Source: Parapristionchus giblindavisi (taxonomy: Eukaryota > Nematoda > Chromadorea > Rhabditida > Diplogasteridae). Taken from it: a stretch of 64,000 nt of DNA. The translations under genes were made by a program, and so were the position numbers. The stretch covers positions 1,409,164 to 1,473,163 of the forward strand of contig CALSFV010000017.1 of assembly GCA_943737045.1 (NCBI GenBank). The letters run 5' to 3'. Below, one piece after another: positions 1-15,000 of the stretch. Within the stretch, counting starts at the first letter, position 1; every line of letters starts with the position of its first letter. Under the pieces are notes generated by a model. It was not told the origin of the DNA. It was given only the letters and a program-made list of their open reading frames with translations, and did no database searches.

Positions 1-84
1 ATTAAAACTGCTGAATGTCTTGCAAGCTAAGGTGCGAAATGTTTATTATTTGTAGGCTTTTGGACACCAAATTGGGATCATCAG

Positions 85-3000
85 TTGAGTCGATATCAAG
101 GGAGAGAAATCATGTATCTGTCCAACCCAAGGATGAATCGATAAAGGAAGAAGATGTGAAGGAGAAGAGAAACGGCGTCAGGGAAAGATGTAAGCATATT
201 TAACGAATTTTGAGTTTTAATTTCACTTTTAAGACTTTTGTTCACTAAATCGAATGCTGATATGAAATAATGGACTTTATAGATGAAACCAAAGATCAAA
301 GATCAATTGCACTTGATGTCTATTTTAATCGAATCAAGTGCATTTTTTTTCTTCTGGCATCAATTAGGCGACTATCATGAATGAATGAAGGAATCGATGG
401 ATGTGTGGTGGTCGAATGGGAATAGCAGTGAACGAGTGTATTACGATGGAGAGAGGAGGAGGAAGAGCTGCAGGAGAGAAAAAGGTTGAATGAGAGAAGA
501 AGGTAGAGAGGAGGAGACAGCAAAAAAGATTGATAGAGATAGAAATAGTTAGAGAGACAGAGATAGATAGTGAGATCATGGATAGTAGAAATAGAGATAG
601 GATGGAGAGTTAGATGAAACAGATACAGAGGTAGAGAGAAATATAGAGGTAGAATAGAAAGATGAGAGAGAGAGGTAGAGATAGAGAAATAGAGATAGAG
701 TTAGAAAAGAGAGATAGAGAGAGATACAAATATCGAGAGGAGGGAAGGACAGATAGAGAGACATAGAGACAGATTGCAAGAAGTGGGAGAAGACTCTTGA
801 TTGTAACGTTCGAGAGATTCACTCTTGCTTTTTGTTGTTGTTGAAACGTATTATTCTGACGACTCTGGTGTCATCTTCGTTTGGTAGTTGAGTAATAGCT
901 GGACATGGAGTGGAGTCGGAAACTGGCTTGGAGCATTGCAGCGCTCTGATAATCCTCAAAGTCTTTAGAAATGTATTTCCTACTATCCTCGTTAATTGGG
1001 CCTTATTTATGATGCATCGTAGGTTCAGTGACTTAACCACATCAACACTGATTTATACAGCCCCGCAGAATCTCCCTTCGTGCATGTGATCCCGGGGATC
1101 CCCTTAATCCCCCCGTGCTCCTCGATTTTTTGTGCTGTGAATATTGAATATCAGCATTAGTCATTAGCATTAGTCACGACGTCGAAATAGCGTGGGACAC
1201 TAGCCAGGAGCTGAGCAAATGTATTTTCCTGCTATCCTCTTTATTGGGCCTTATTTATGACGCATCTTAGGTTTAGTGATGTAACCACATCAAGACTGAT
1301 TTATATGTCTTTGTTACCTGTCTCTGGCTGATCGATAGCCCTCATTAAAGAGTTAAAATTAGAGAGCCTATGGTCTCTTCAGCGCATAATGCTATCTCGT
1401 AGGCAGAGAATAAGTACATATATGTAGCAGAAATAGTGTGCGATATGACCGACCTGGCTTTTCTCCTACAATTTATAAGCACATCCCGAATTAATTTGAC
1501 TCTCCGCTCTGGCAATGCTCTCTTGCAGGCAAAGAAAGCGAGAGAGAGTGTTGTAGCGGAGAGTTCCAAATTAGCTCGGAATGTGTCCTGAAATGGATCA
1601 TAAAGGGTCTGTTCATTTCATGTCCTATTTTGCTACGCAAAAGCACTCTTGAAGGACATTGACTTCTTTGTATTTTTGGATGAATAAAAATATGAATATT
1701 TATCGATTGATTAATTTCAGCCGAAGCCCGTATTCTCTCCCGTCACAATAGCCATGCTCGAGACTCGTCCGATGAGGAAGATCCATTGAGAGAAAAAGAA
1801 GAAGCGAGAAAGAAAAGGTTTGAAGACAAATCAATATAGTTTGGTCTTGATCCATTGATGTATTGGAAAAATGAATAACGAAGATCCTATTTTAAACCCT
1901 CTATGCTCACTTCTCTGATTATCAATACATATGATCAGATCTCAAATGACTTGAATGTTTATAAATGTTGCATTACAGAAGGGAGAGTAGAGCTCGAAAG
2001 AGTATGACTCGTGAAGGATCGCAGCTGAGAGGAGCTGCTAGTCCATCCGATAGGGTACATTTATTTATTTAATTATTTAAATATTTATTTATTTATTTAT
2101 TTTTACTGTTTTATTCGAGAAAATTTTATGCAAAGCTGTACACAACCATTCCCTGGTAGTACCAACATGAACTATCGGCTGTAAAGTTAACCATAAATTC
2201 TCGGGCAAGAATGTCAGTGGCTGTCCAGCGAATGGGTAATGGCCGAGTTATGGCTTGCCAGGGGGCACTAACCCGCACACACATTGTCTGGCACGACTAA
2301 GTGACCATGTGGTAGTGATCAGGATTGAACCCCGATGGGATGAACGGGGGGAGGGTAATCAATCGATAGTGCATTTGATTTGAGATTGATGGAGTTCATT
2401 GGGATAAAGGGACAGGAGTACTTTATGTTGCTCGATTTCACCGTGATTATAACGGTTTGGAGTCCTCTGCACGTTCGACTCACTTGCAGTGGTTAATATA
2501 TTTTTCAAATCTTCGCTATGGTTACGATGATCAAAGTAGCTTGGAAAATACTGTATAATTGTAACTTGAAAAATAAATAAAGTAGAAATTTTAAAAGTTC
2601 GAAATTCGAAATTACTTTTTTCTAGATCTCTTCGCCTTTTCCATTGTCGCGAGTATTGAACATAACACTTTATCGATTGAATACATCGATCGATAATCCA
2701 TGATTCATGACATCTTCATCATCTCTTTCCTCACCTTTACACCATTGAGTGGTCCAGTCATATTGTTAGTGAGAATGAACGACTTGCTTATCTGTTTATT
2801 AGCTCACTTCATATTTTCGCGAGATCAAAATAGATTAAAGCTAAGAAACTAAATAGTCGGAGGTATTGTGATGAAGTAGAGACAACTACTTGTGTTATAT
2901 GTATTACATTTTAAAATCTAATAACTTTAATCAGCCGATCACGGTCACCATTAGTACTGCTACCAAACTACCAAAGTACCCAAAATCGATTTCCTCTTAT

Positions 3001-6000
3001 CAAAGAAAATAATCGGACTCTCTCCATTTTACACACTATTTCTCCTATGTCTTTGATCTCAGCGCGCGAACACCTCATTTCATTTTTTTGAGGATTTATG
3101 TCTAGTGAAGTCACATTCTTCCAAATGGCCCCATTCATGTTTAGTGGACTTTATCCAGACACATTTCATTCATATCTCTTCAATCTATCCTCTACCTTCA
3201 AACACTCACTCAACTACTTTCTGTTCATTCAGTCATTCATCCTCTCCAAGTCCTCTACCTCTCTCATCCATCAAACAAACTGATCTCTCTTTGCTCCCCA
3301 TTCCGCCCTCGCCCACCACACCCCGATGTTCTATCATTATTGATTTTCACTTCCGATTATTGATTTTCTGCTTTGTGATCTTTGATCTTCATTAGATGTG
3401 ATCATGGTCGCATGCTTTGTAACTCCCGACCAACCGGAGGATACGGTACATTACCGTACCTTCCCATACCGTAGTCATTCTTCAAATCGTCGTAATCGAT
3501 CGAATGATCGAAGAAGTGTCCGATGGGTGTTGAATAGACGGAAGAGGTGGGAGGAGGCTGAGGATTCTGAGGATGAAGATGAGGTCGATTGTTATAATAA
3601 ATAGGTTGATCATTGACGCACATGGTGCATCTAATCCTGAATTGTTATTTGAAACTATCCTCGGCTCTGGCAATGCTATCTCGCTTTCCTGGTCTACGAG
3701 AGAGCGTTGTGAGAGAAATTAGTTCGGGGGTCTTTCAATACTACTCTATATATAGAGGGTCCATAGAAGACTGACTAGTGTACAGAATATAGTTTATTCA
3801 CAGTTATGAGAAAATTGCAATTGAAAAAAAAACATATTTTATGATCAATAGATCAGAAATGCGCCAACAATAAGATTTCGATTCCTTTTCAATTGATGAT
3901 CATATTGAATTCATCAAAAAAGAATGGGCGTAATTGAAAATATTATCGAATTTCATAAATCAATACATTAAAATATCATATTTTCAGAGCCTCGCTAACG
4001 ATGCCGATACGTGAGTATTTCCATTTATTGATTTTTATTAAAATTTTAAACGTTGTAAATAAAATTTAAATTATTTATCTAAATTCTCTTGATAATGATA
4101 ACTTTTTTTTTCTTGTGATTAGTCATCACTGATGACCAAACTTGCAAGAATTATGTTTCCTCATGCCAATTTCACTCTCTTCACTATCTTCATAATATGC
4201 AATATGAGCTCCATGATACACATCGAATACTAGTGTTCCATTCTGTTTCTCTGTCCACTCTCTTCCTTCTCCACACTCCCTCGTCTCTCTCTAATCACTC
4301 TTTATCTCTAACACTCTCTCATATTCACACGCTCTCTCACCCCCTGGATAGCTTAAGTTTGACGACATTTCAACAGAGGGAAAACGGCTGTTGCAGGGTC
4401 CGACTCGACGAGACGAGAGAGTACTATATAATGAGAGAGTACAGACAGACAGTGATTAGAGAGCACAGCAAAACAAGAGGGCACCAGAGAAATAGAGGGT
4501 GCGAGAGAGCGCTTGATTGTAGGAGAGTGACAACGGCGAGAGATCAGGGGAAATTGAGAGACGCAGAGCGGAATTAGAAAAGAAAGCACAGATGTTTAAT
4601 AGTTTGATGGACGAAATGCATGATCCTCCCATCTTTCTTTGATCATAATCTCACTTTTATCTTTTTTTCAGTAGCAAATCTCTCAAGTCGCCGACGGCAA
4701 AGAACGGTAAGGAAAAGTTTTGTCGTTGATTGATCAAAGATTAAAAATGATAAATTTAGTATCAGACGAAGATTCACGACGTTCGAACGGGCCATTGTCA
4801 CCCAGAATGGGTGGCAAACTGAGTAAATCAGGTGGGGTTCTATTTCAAAATGAAAGTCGAGATTTTTAATTTTTGAGATTTCTAAGATTTTTTAAATGAT
4901 GTTATCTCTTTAGTACCTCATTTTAGGCGCACTGAAATACCCATAACTGCTCCTCTTATGCATCATAAAATCTGCCGCGTAAACGAAAAGATTTTTAAAA
5001 ATCTGAACAAAAAGATATAGGTTCATAAAAAGTTATTTTCATGGGAATCACCTTCTCTCTCTCTCTGGAAGATAATCATCTCTGACAGAGAACAACTGAA
5101 AAAAAGGAAAGAAAATTGAAAAAAAAGTAAAATTGAATATTCCATACAACCGTTTATAGTTGAATAAAAAGTTCTGTCAATTCTTTATCGATTGGTTAAC
5201 TAATCGATATTCAGCGTCGGCCAAGAAAATGGTTCCCACGAAGATTCAGAGTATTCGTAAGTTTGCGCGAGTGACCATAACAACTATAATAATAATAATA
5301 AATAATAATTCAGTAGTATATTCATGTTTAGTCATCCCCCTCAAGATTGCGTGCAGCGTGCGCTTCTCCTCTATCCTATGTTTCCTAATAATATCTATCC
5401 GCAGAGTACTGTAGACACTCACCACTAGAGCTAATCACAAACTGACTTTCTAATCGATATCATATTGATGGATACTGTAGGCTCGCCGTGTGTGGTCGAA
5501 GCTGGCGGACCTCCCGTAGTCTCGCCGCTGTCTCCTGCATCAGGACCACTCTCACCGATATCGATTAATTTGGTAATTATTTTCGTTCTCCGAAAAAATA
5601 TCGATTGCGCCTTGTATAACGCTTTCACTGCTTTTATTATCGATTAGACTCGAATTATTTATTTGCTTTAACTATTTCGCTTCACAATTTACAGTCGTTC
5701 GATGAAATCTCTGGAGATACTGACGAGGTACGGATGATAGCGAGAATAACTTGAATGTTGCTTTCAAAAGTCGCGAAAAGCAAAGAATAGGCGAAACACA
5801 TGATTATGAAAGATAAAAGACCAAAAGTTTGAACCTTTGTTTTATTTATTTTCGCGACTTTTGAACAACTCGTGATCAAAAAAATATGTATAAAGAACTA
5901 ACCATGTGTGATAAATGAATTCGAAACACTCCACTCACTGTTTGGATATACAAATAATTTAACCAGAGCGGATGGTTTCAAATTTTGCTTGGTCATTTCC

Positions 6001-9000
6001 CATCTATTATTGTGATGTATTTATCTATATCGGTGTTTTTCTAGTCTAATTATACAAAACGGATTATTCATAATGTTTTAGGCTCCCGCGGTTGAAGACG
6101 AGAGTCAATACAATGCCGTCACGAGCTTCAAGCCTGTATTCAAGGTCAAAATGTTTTTTTTTTGCTTTGCTGATTCAAAAATAATTTAATCATTGCATTC
6201 TACTCTAGGAGCTTTTGACGAACATTAATCGAAAAAAAATCTTCATAAAATGTATCGAGAGTGAAACGTGGAAACAACAATTCAGAGTATCGAAAACATC
6301 GACAATATCATTATACTTCTTTGAAAATGTCTTGTTTAGGCCATACAAATACTTTTTTTGCCTCCTGTAAATGTTTTTTTTTTTAATTTTTTTCATTTTC
6401 ATAAAACAATCACAATCCACTTTTGATAATCGATAATATTCCAGCCAAAGGTCAAGCCACTCAAACCAGTGCCTGGCTCATGGAAGAAAGATGCGAGTGA
6501 GGAAAATATCAGCAAGAATAAGACTCTCGATAAGTGAGTGATCTTTGATCTTTGATCTTCTTATCTTCTGATCTTTGATCTTTGGTCTTTCCAGGCCTTC
6601 CGAATCAGCCGCGACTGCTATTGCATGGAAAACTCAATACTGCTCCCTCAAGAAATCGTTGAGGGTCAAATCTAAAGCGGTGCGTTTAAAACATTTCTTA
6701 AACACTGATTCAAAAATATTGATCGATTTTAAGGTGATCAAAAAGGAGAAAGAGGCACTGCTTGCTAAACAGAAAGAGGCCGAGAAGAAAGCAAAGGAAG
6801 CAGCGAGATTGAAGAAGGAAGAAGAGAAGAAGAAAAAGGAGAAGAAGGAGAAAGTTAGTGGTCTTTCACATTTATTTATTTATTCATTATATATAAAGAT
6901 TTTTCAACAAGTAAATTACAAATGAAATTGATGATAAATTGCACAGGGAGAAAAAAATGAACAAATGATAATGGGAAATGGTAGGGTGAAGATATTTATT
7001 CGGATATATTCCTCTGTTCAAAAGTTTAATATTCTCAAACGACTATCATCGTTTTTTTATAAACGAACTACTGTGAAGAATGATACTTTCCTCTTAGAAG
7101 TATGTTCAAAATATATAAAATATAACTAATTAATAATAATATATTAATTGTTTATAATGTTAAATTAGTTATAAGATGCTAACCAAATTTTATTAATATT
7201 ACTGTTTCTTAAACGCAAATGACCATTCCAACGATATTTCTACATATTTATTTTCCCGAGAGAAGAACGGTCCTAATCCGTTAGGTGGTGTTACATTTTC
7301 CAAAACGTGCACACGCCGTAACGACGGAGACTCGGCGGAGGGGGTTACGCACGTTTTGAAAATGTATCACCACCTTATTATTAATGGAATAGATAGCTTC
7401 TTCCTAATTCCGACACCAATCAAAGTAGCCAAGAGAGTTGTTTTTAAAAGCACATACCAATTTAATTTGAAACTCTCCGCTCTGACAATGCTCTCTCGGT
7501 TTCTTTGTCTGCGAAAGAGCATGGCTTAGCGGAGACTCAAATGAGCTTGGGTATGTGATTTAAATGGAGAACTAAATTTTCTTCTGGAATTCTTTGTCTT
7601 ACTTTAAAGAGACCTCTCCCTGCAGTGTTCTCATTTGCAGAGACCAGAGAACACTGTTCGATTATTGGGAAATGAAAGTAAAAGTAGAGAAAACTGCCTT
7701 TTTTAGCACGCTGTTTTTTTCTTTTTTTTTTAAACTTTTGATTTTTACGATTACGATTAAAACACATTTATCAAGAGTAGGACTCTGATGTGCATGGGGA
7801 AAAGCTCTTCTTACTTCCGACAGTCCCAGAACACCGACGTTGATCTTCATATGCGCGTCTTCGATTTCACAAATCCGAGAAGATCGGCAGGCAGTTTGGA
7901 GATGACCGAAGAAGTTGGCTTCCCATGATTGGGTCTCACTGCCACGGTGACCCAATCCGGCTTGGCAGAGATTCTTTATGCTCAGAGCAAAATGAACGGG
8001 CGACCGCTAAAGATGACTGACGCAAACGAGAATGCAACACTTTTCAACGCAGAACTTTTGAACAACACAAAAATGTCGATAATTACACAATAATAAAATA
8101 AAATAATTATTTATAACAAACACAATAATTATAATATCGATTGATTTCAGTTGGAGAATTTGAGTCAGTCTTTCGTGATGAATCGAAAAGAGATCAAAGG
8201 AACAGCAACGAAGACTCTAAAAGACTCACAAAGGTTCATTTTATTGATTGATTGCATGATTTCGTTAATTTTATTTATTTTTTAAAAATTATTCTTTAAT
8301 TCGAAGGCTTTGGAACCTTCATTTTACACCTTTTCTCTATTGTAGACTCTCCGTATCGTCTCCACAACTCCGTGAGAAGAAGCCCAAACCCGTTGTGATT
8401 ACAGTAGATCTCAAACTTGATGATAAGATCAAAATCAAAAAGAACACTGCCAAATGTGAGAAGACTATCAAGGCGAAGAGGTAATCATAATTATATTTTA
8501 ATAAGTATTCAAAATCTTAATTTTGAAAAAAGGAATCACAAAAAAGAGTGAAAAAAAGTTTCGAAAAAGTTTTTTAGCTAGTTATTTTTATAAAATCGAT
8601 CATAAAATCGATAAATGTGCAGTTATGAGTAGTTAGTAATAGGTGCTTGGCCCTCTGACGTTATGTTATTGATGATTGTGGCTGAAAGTAAGTACTGAAG
8701 GTAGGGTCGATTGGAGAACTCTCTCTTTAGATCAGCTGTCTTTTTGTATTATCTTCATCTCGATCTCTTCATTTGCCACGCTCTCTCGCCCCTCTGTTCT
8801 GTCTGACTCTCTCGTTTTCACACAGTCTCTCGCTACTCTCTGACATGTCTGACTCTCTCGATTGTCCATGGACCCTTGCTGGTCTCTGACACCCTGCAGT
8901 AGCTCTTTCATGTCAGCCATCAACAACCTCTGTAGACAGCCGCACAACAACACCTACGCCCCCTTGTGATTGTTACTTGCTTATGCACTAAGTAAAGTTA

Positions 9001-12000
9001 AGTTACCCCTAAGTCCATCCTAAGGAGCTAAGTCCATCTTAAGTCGTACCTAAGGCACCAAGTCAGCACTAAGCCCTGAGACTTCCGATGAGCTTGATCG
9101 GCTCAGTCCTCGCATCAATTTGTCGCTTCAAGCAAACAAACAGACGGTGGGCTTGAAAATTATGCTGCGCATTCCATTTCTACAGTACCCCCTGTCGAAT
9201 TTTGTGCACACGCCGCCGCATTATTTATTTCCGCTGTGTATGAATAATTTTATACTCTTTGAATATAAATCGTGTTTCTCATTGTCAGTGATACTTTTAT
9301 GACTACTCATTCTGGAACAAAAAATTCATAGCATGATTTGTCTTTTAATTACTTTTTAGAAATAATATCATTTTATTCAAAGATGAGTAGTCATAAAAGT
9401 ACTTGATATCATTGACACTTACGAGGAAGATTTTAAGAGAGACTATCTGGCTCAAGTGACATTCCCTTGGCACTTGGCCAAAAAGTGATATGAACCGATC
9501 GGGCCCAAATCGTGCACAGTTGTAGTATGTGCTGACATAAGCTTGCACACGAAGTTTGGGTTCGTCATATCTGCACCTTCGCTAAATAACGTAAGTTCGA
9601 TGAAATGGCATCGAAATTTCAAAGTTTACGGATTCATTCGATATATGTATACGATGAAGGGCAATAGTAAGCAGGTACATTCCCCCAAATATCATCCCGA
9701 TCCAAAACCGTGAGACCCAGAAAAAAATTAAAAAGTCCGGTCTGGGGCCCATAAAATGTTTTTATTATTTTTCCTGCAATTGCCTATCGGTGAGGGTCTT
9801 TTTTTATTTCTTCAATTTGACGAGTATTCATTAGTGTAACTACTATATGAAAATGAATTAAAACACAATCGTGGAAGTTTGCCTTATTCCCGAAAAACCA
9901 CAACTAATTCACCTTTTTATCGCGAACTGAGACGATAAATGGTGTGCCACCTACTGTAATGCAAAGGCGGAAATTCAAAATTCGTCAATCACCGTTTGTT
10001 TTCATTCGATTTCGGTATTATATTATTGTTTTTCTTTTATTATTTGTTTGTTGTATGAATATCTGAGGTGTAATATGACGGTATTTTTCGAAAAAAACTA
10101 TGAATTTTGAATTTCCGAATATGCATAACCGTAACCGGCATATGCTTATTCGGTCAGTTCGCGATAAAAAGGTGAATTAGTTGTGGTTTTTCGGGAATAA
10201 GGCAAACTTCCACGATTGTGTTTTAGTTCATTTTCATATAGTAGTTTTACTAATAAATACTCGTCAAATTGAAGAAATAAAAAAAGACCCTCACCGATAG
10301 GCAATTGCAGGAAAAATAATAAAAACATTTTATGGGCCCCAGACCGGTCTTTTTAATTTTTTTCTGGGTCTCACGGTTTTGGATCGGGATGATACTTGGT
10401 GGAATGTACCTGCTTACTATTGCCCTTCATCGTATACATATATCGAATGAATCCGTAAACTTAGAAATTTCGATGCCACTTCATCGAACTTACGTTATTT
10501 AGCGAGGATGTAGATATGACGAACCCAAACTCCGCCTGCGAGCTTATGTCAGCCCATACTACAACTGTGCACGATTTGGGCCCGATCGGTTCATATCACT
10601 TTTTGGCCAAGTGCCAAGCCATAAGCAAAATATGTTCACTGAGTCAGATAGTCTCTCTTAAGCAACTGCGCGCGTGTCAAAATTCGACCGGGCTACTGTT
10701 TTTAACTCAAAATTCGTACAATGATCCGCATCAATAAAGCACGCGCTCGCTAAACATCGTAATTCTTAAAATCTATACACTTTACCAGTATTTTCAGTAA
10801 GATTTTGCAGCGCTCCGACCTCGTCGACAGTCTCTCTGCAGTGTTCGTCATCATCGACTTCTGAATGCAATCTGAAGGAGACGATCAAGGCCAAGAACGG
10901 AGTAAACAGTGCATCGGCCAAGGTCAGATCGATTATCGATTTTTTTGCTGATTTTTGATCATCGATTTTCTATCCCAAGTCGCAGTTTCGATATACAAAT
11001 AACTATTTAGTTGTTTATCCGAGAAATCATAAAAGGCCAGCTGAATCATTCAATTACATCCTACGCGAGTTTTTCTCACTTTGTGAAATTATGAAATTTA
11101 AATTATTTACTGACTACATACGACATCAAAGTGTGTGCCCTCTAGTTCTTCGTTTGCTTTCTCAGAACAATGCAGTCTCTAGTTCTCTGTCTCTCTCCCA
11201 TGTTCTCTCATCTTTTCTCACTTTCTTCAATTCGCTCTTTGAATTTCACACAAATGTTGTCAGTCATAGTTCACGTAAACTGATCATTCTAACGCAAAAA
11301 CATTTTATGAAATTTTTTACCATTTCACTCAATTCCAACTTTCCCAAATTTTTTATATCTATTCTATGTTCTATTTTCTTGTATCTTCTTTTATTTCAAT
11401 AGAACTTTCCTTTCATTTTCTCCTTTTTGTCTGCGCGAAAGAATTTCAGATCAGCTTCAATGCATTCTTTTATGCCCTGTTCAAAAGTTGCCAAAAGAAA
11501 AACAGGCGAGAGAGTGTGTAAAACGAGGAGAGTTTTTCTGCTTTTCTCTTCCTTTCATGACTTTTGAACAACACATTAATGGCTACATATTCCAATCGAT
11601 AACTGGATCAGAACGACATCCTTAGGAGAGGATGCCAAAATGATACAGTGCTTGTTTGCTTTCGCGAGATCGCGTTTAGCTCGTATTCTTTTAGCTTCTC
11701 CCTCTCCCTTTCTGCCTCTCCCTCTTCTTATTCCTCCTCTCCCTCTCTCTACTCTACCTCTCCCTCTCCCTCTCTCTAATCTACCTCTCCCTCTCCAGAT
11801 ATGATGGATATCGTTCTGATTGGTTTTTGGTAGCTTCTTAGTGATATTTCTATCTGAATCACCGCCCTTCTCTTCTATGTTCTTTCCTCTTCCACTTCAT
11901 CAATCAACGCGCAGTCGATCACTGATTATTTGTCCACTGATGTACTCTGACTCATTGATTATTGATTATTTTTTTGATTTATTGATTTATTTCATTAATC

Positions 12001-15000
12001 GCCAATTGAGTGGGTGGTCTCTTAATATCACAAACTATATAGTTGCTCTTTGATCTTGCAGCTGAGAGATCGCATAACAGATGTGTTCCTCTAACTATAA
12101 AAAAAGCATAATTTGAAATTATTCGCACTGACGAAACTCTGTCGCTGACAATGGAAAAACGAGATAGTGATTAGAGTGAATACACGTGAAGCTAATTTTA
12201 CTCTTCGCATTGGTAATATTCTCACATAATCAGAGGAACTAGAGTGGGGAGTTTTAAATTATCCTTTGAAAACACAGTTGAAAAGCCAGATGAAAAAATG
12301 AGGAGTATTTGTGAAAAGTGGAGTTTTATTTTCATTTCCCTTCTTATTGTTATCATTAATTTGAACAGAACATACATAAGCATACACTCATCAATCAGTC
12401 CACGCAATAAAGCGTCGCACATCCAATACTCCTCTTATATTCGTTGTAACTTTTCTATTAAAGCGAATCATCCAGCTAATTTGAAACTCCGCTCTCACCA
12501 CACTCTCTCACTTTCTGTGTCTACTAGAGAGTGTTGTCAAAGTAGAGAGTAAAATTTAGGGTGTGCCATTAACTATTAAACAAACTAATATAAAATACGT
12601 GTTTGTATCCTCTGCCAAAGACATAGGATGATGATCCAAAAACAGCCCCTTCTCTCTATTATCGTTTGATACAACACAGAAAGACAGGGACAAGCCCTTG
12701 GCACTATCTTCAAGGGGACATTCTCTCATTTCTCCATTGTCTCTCGCCTCTTCTCTCACTGTCTGAACTCTCTTCATTCTCTCTACTCTCTATTCACTCC
12801 CTGTGAACAAGGCTGGAAGTGTCCCATTCTAGCTCATTCTTGTATGTTGTGCGCACCAACAATCGTTTGTCCCTGGATCACATATGTTTCACTATTCCTG
12901 TAAATATTAATCGTCAATTTGCGAAGTTAATAGTGAATATTCCTGACCTCGTGTAACGCGATAAAAAGTACTGAATACCATCCCGGACCATTCTTATACA
13001 GGAATAAATAATTTAGTTTTTTTTTTTTGATTTTTTGTTAATTTGAAGAAAGAAGACATATCTCCTATAATTCATTAAATGCACCCCAATCTAATTTTAC
13101 TCTCCGTATTGGTAATACTCTCTCGTAGACAAAGAAAGCGAGAGAGTGTGAAAAGAGTGGAGAGTATCAAATGAGCTTGGGGTGACACTTTAAAGTCTTA
13201 ACTAATTGATCTTAATCACAATTCTTTTCATTCATGACTATTTCTGAATTGATTAAAAATAACTAAGTAAATACAATATTCAAAGTATTCCTGTGATGTT
13301 ATATACCCAATTCCGTAATGACTTATCATCGTAGCGTTAAGCTACGTCAAAAAGGTCATAAGTAAGTCTCTTGAGTCATCGTAAACCGTTAAGGTCCACG
13401 TGGTTCATGGTCCAGTGGATGGGGTCAACATGAGCAAGGTCCGTCTGAGAGTGAGGGCTGCTGCGAGGGAAGCTGCCAATAAGCGACAATCATTGTGAGT
13501 GAATTTAAGTGACCTTAACTTAAATTACCTTAACTTACCTTAAGTCACTATAAGTCACCTTGTCTTACCTTAGGCGACCTAAAGTGACCTTAACTGATCT
13601 TAATATTTTTAAAGAGTGATATTTAACTGATCCCAATGATTAAGCCATAAGTTTAGGTGGTCTTAACTTAACTAAAGATTAAGTCATTTGCTTAAGGCCG
13701 AACTTCTCTGAGATACTCGCAAATGGAATCATCGAAGAGGAAGAGGAGAAGCGACACTCACTAGATGTTGACGATGTAATATTTTCAAATTTGAATTTCG
13801 CGTCATTTTCGGAGTATTTTTCAAACTCTCCATTAGAACCTATCACATTTGGAAAAATCTGATCTACCGTAATCGTTCCCAATCAATCAATATCAGGCTG
13901 TGCTACGATCAAGCTCCGAGAGGGACACTCGAGCGGCGGCCATTTTGGCTGATATGCGACTCCCACGACGATCCTCTCAGGTACGGTAGGGTTTTTGATT
14001 GGAAATAAGAGTACGGTAGGGTTGTTTATCGATTCGGAGTATAATATCACTATAGTCATTGGAGAAAAGAAGAAGATGAGGAAATATTACAACTGATTCA
14101 TATTTCTTTCGCCTCTCCTCTTACTTCTTCTTCCATATTTCTTACCCCGATCACTCTCTCCCTCTCTCTCTACCCTCCTCCCTCTCCATTATACCTCTCC
14201 CTCTACCTCTAGCTCTCTTTCTGTCCCTCTACCTCTACCTCTCCCTTCATCTATCCTTCTCACTTTTCCATCTCCTCGTATACATCGCTATTATGTTTTG
14301 TCGTGTTTTCTAGTCTTCTAAACACTTTCGCTTGTCTTTCAACTTGAAGATCTTGTCTTTCACAAATTGTTTCTGTCTGAATTTTCGTCTTCGATTTCAC
14401 TCAATTGACTAATCAAATTCACCTTGTTTCTTCACTTTGAATCCCCATAATAATAGCATAGATTATATAAATTTTAAAGTAATAGCCGAGCTAATTTGAA
14501 ATTTTCTTTTCTTGGTACTTGGTTGAAGTTCAATAGAAATGATCATGATCTCCAAAGACCTAGTGTTGTCTACTGAAGATGGTTGCGACAATAGGCGAAG
14601 CTTTATGGTGTTCAGACGTAGCGGCTGAAACACCATAAAGCATATTTTTAATTAATTTAACATATACTATTATCAAATTTTACATTTAATGTGCAAGCGA
14701 GCCTCTATTTGTACATCTATAAGTATCATTAACTCTTTTTCGATACTTTTCTTTTCTGCCAAAACGATTCGATATCCCCAGTTCTCCACTGACTCATTAA
14801 TCACTGCATAACATATTCTTGGAAGTGCGAGCAGACGTTCTTTATGCTCTTCCTCTCCCTCTGTCAGTTGTTGGTCTAGAGGGAGAGGGAGAGGGAGAGA
14901 AGGAGAGGAGAAAGGGAGAGGGAGAGAAAGAGAGGTGAAAAGGGAGAGGGAGAGGGAGAGAAATAGAGGTGAAAAGGGAGAGGGAGAGTGATATTCAATC

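Larger units (their letters stand above)
8481..10810. other. Gene 1 intron 15 (2.3 kb)
   Basis: Contains a CT-rich part (8,720-8,900), a CCTAAG/CTAAGT-rich tract (8,970-9,085), an inverted repeat around CTTTTATGACTACTCAT (9,290-9,400) and foldback F1. No coding exon is seen. Confidence 0.5.
10923..13393. other. Gene 1 intron 16 (2.5 kb)
   Basis: Holds a family B element (11475-11573), CT-rich sequence (11,690-11,810), a partial family A element (about 12,190-12,262) and two full ones (12461-12566, 13079-13185). No coding signal. Confidence 0.5.

Noticed and set aside
2100..2350. GC-richer island with TGAACCCCGATGG that resembles retroelement sequence
   Set aside because: No frame, terminal repeat or second copy in the window; nothing specific can be supported.
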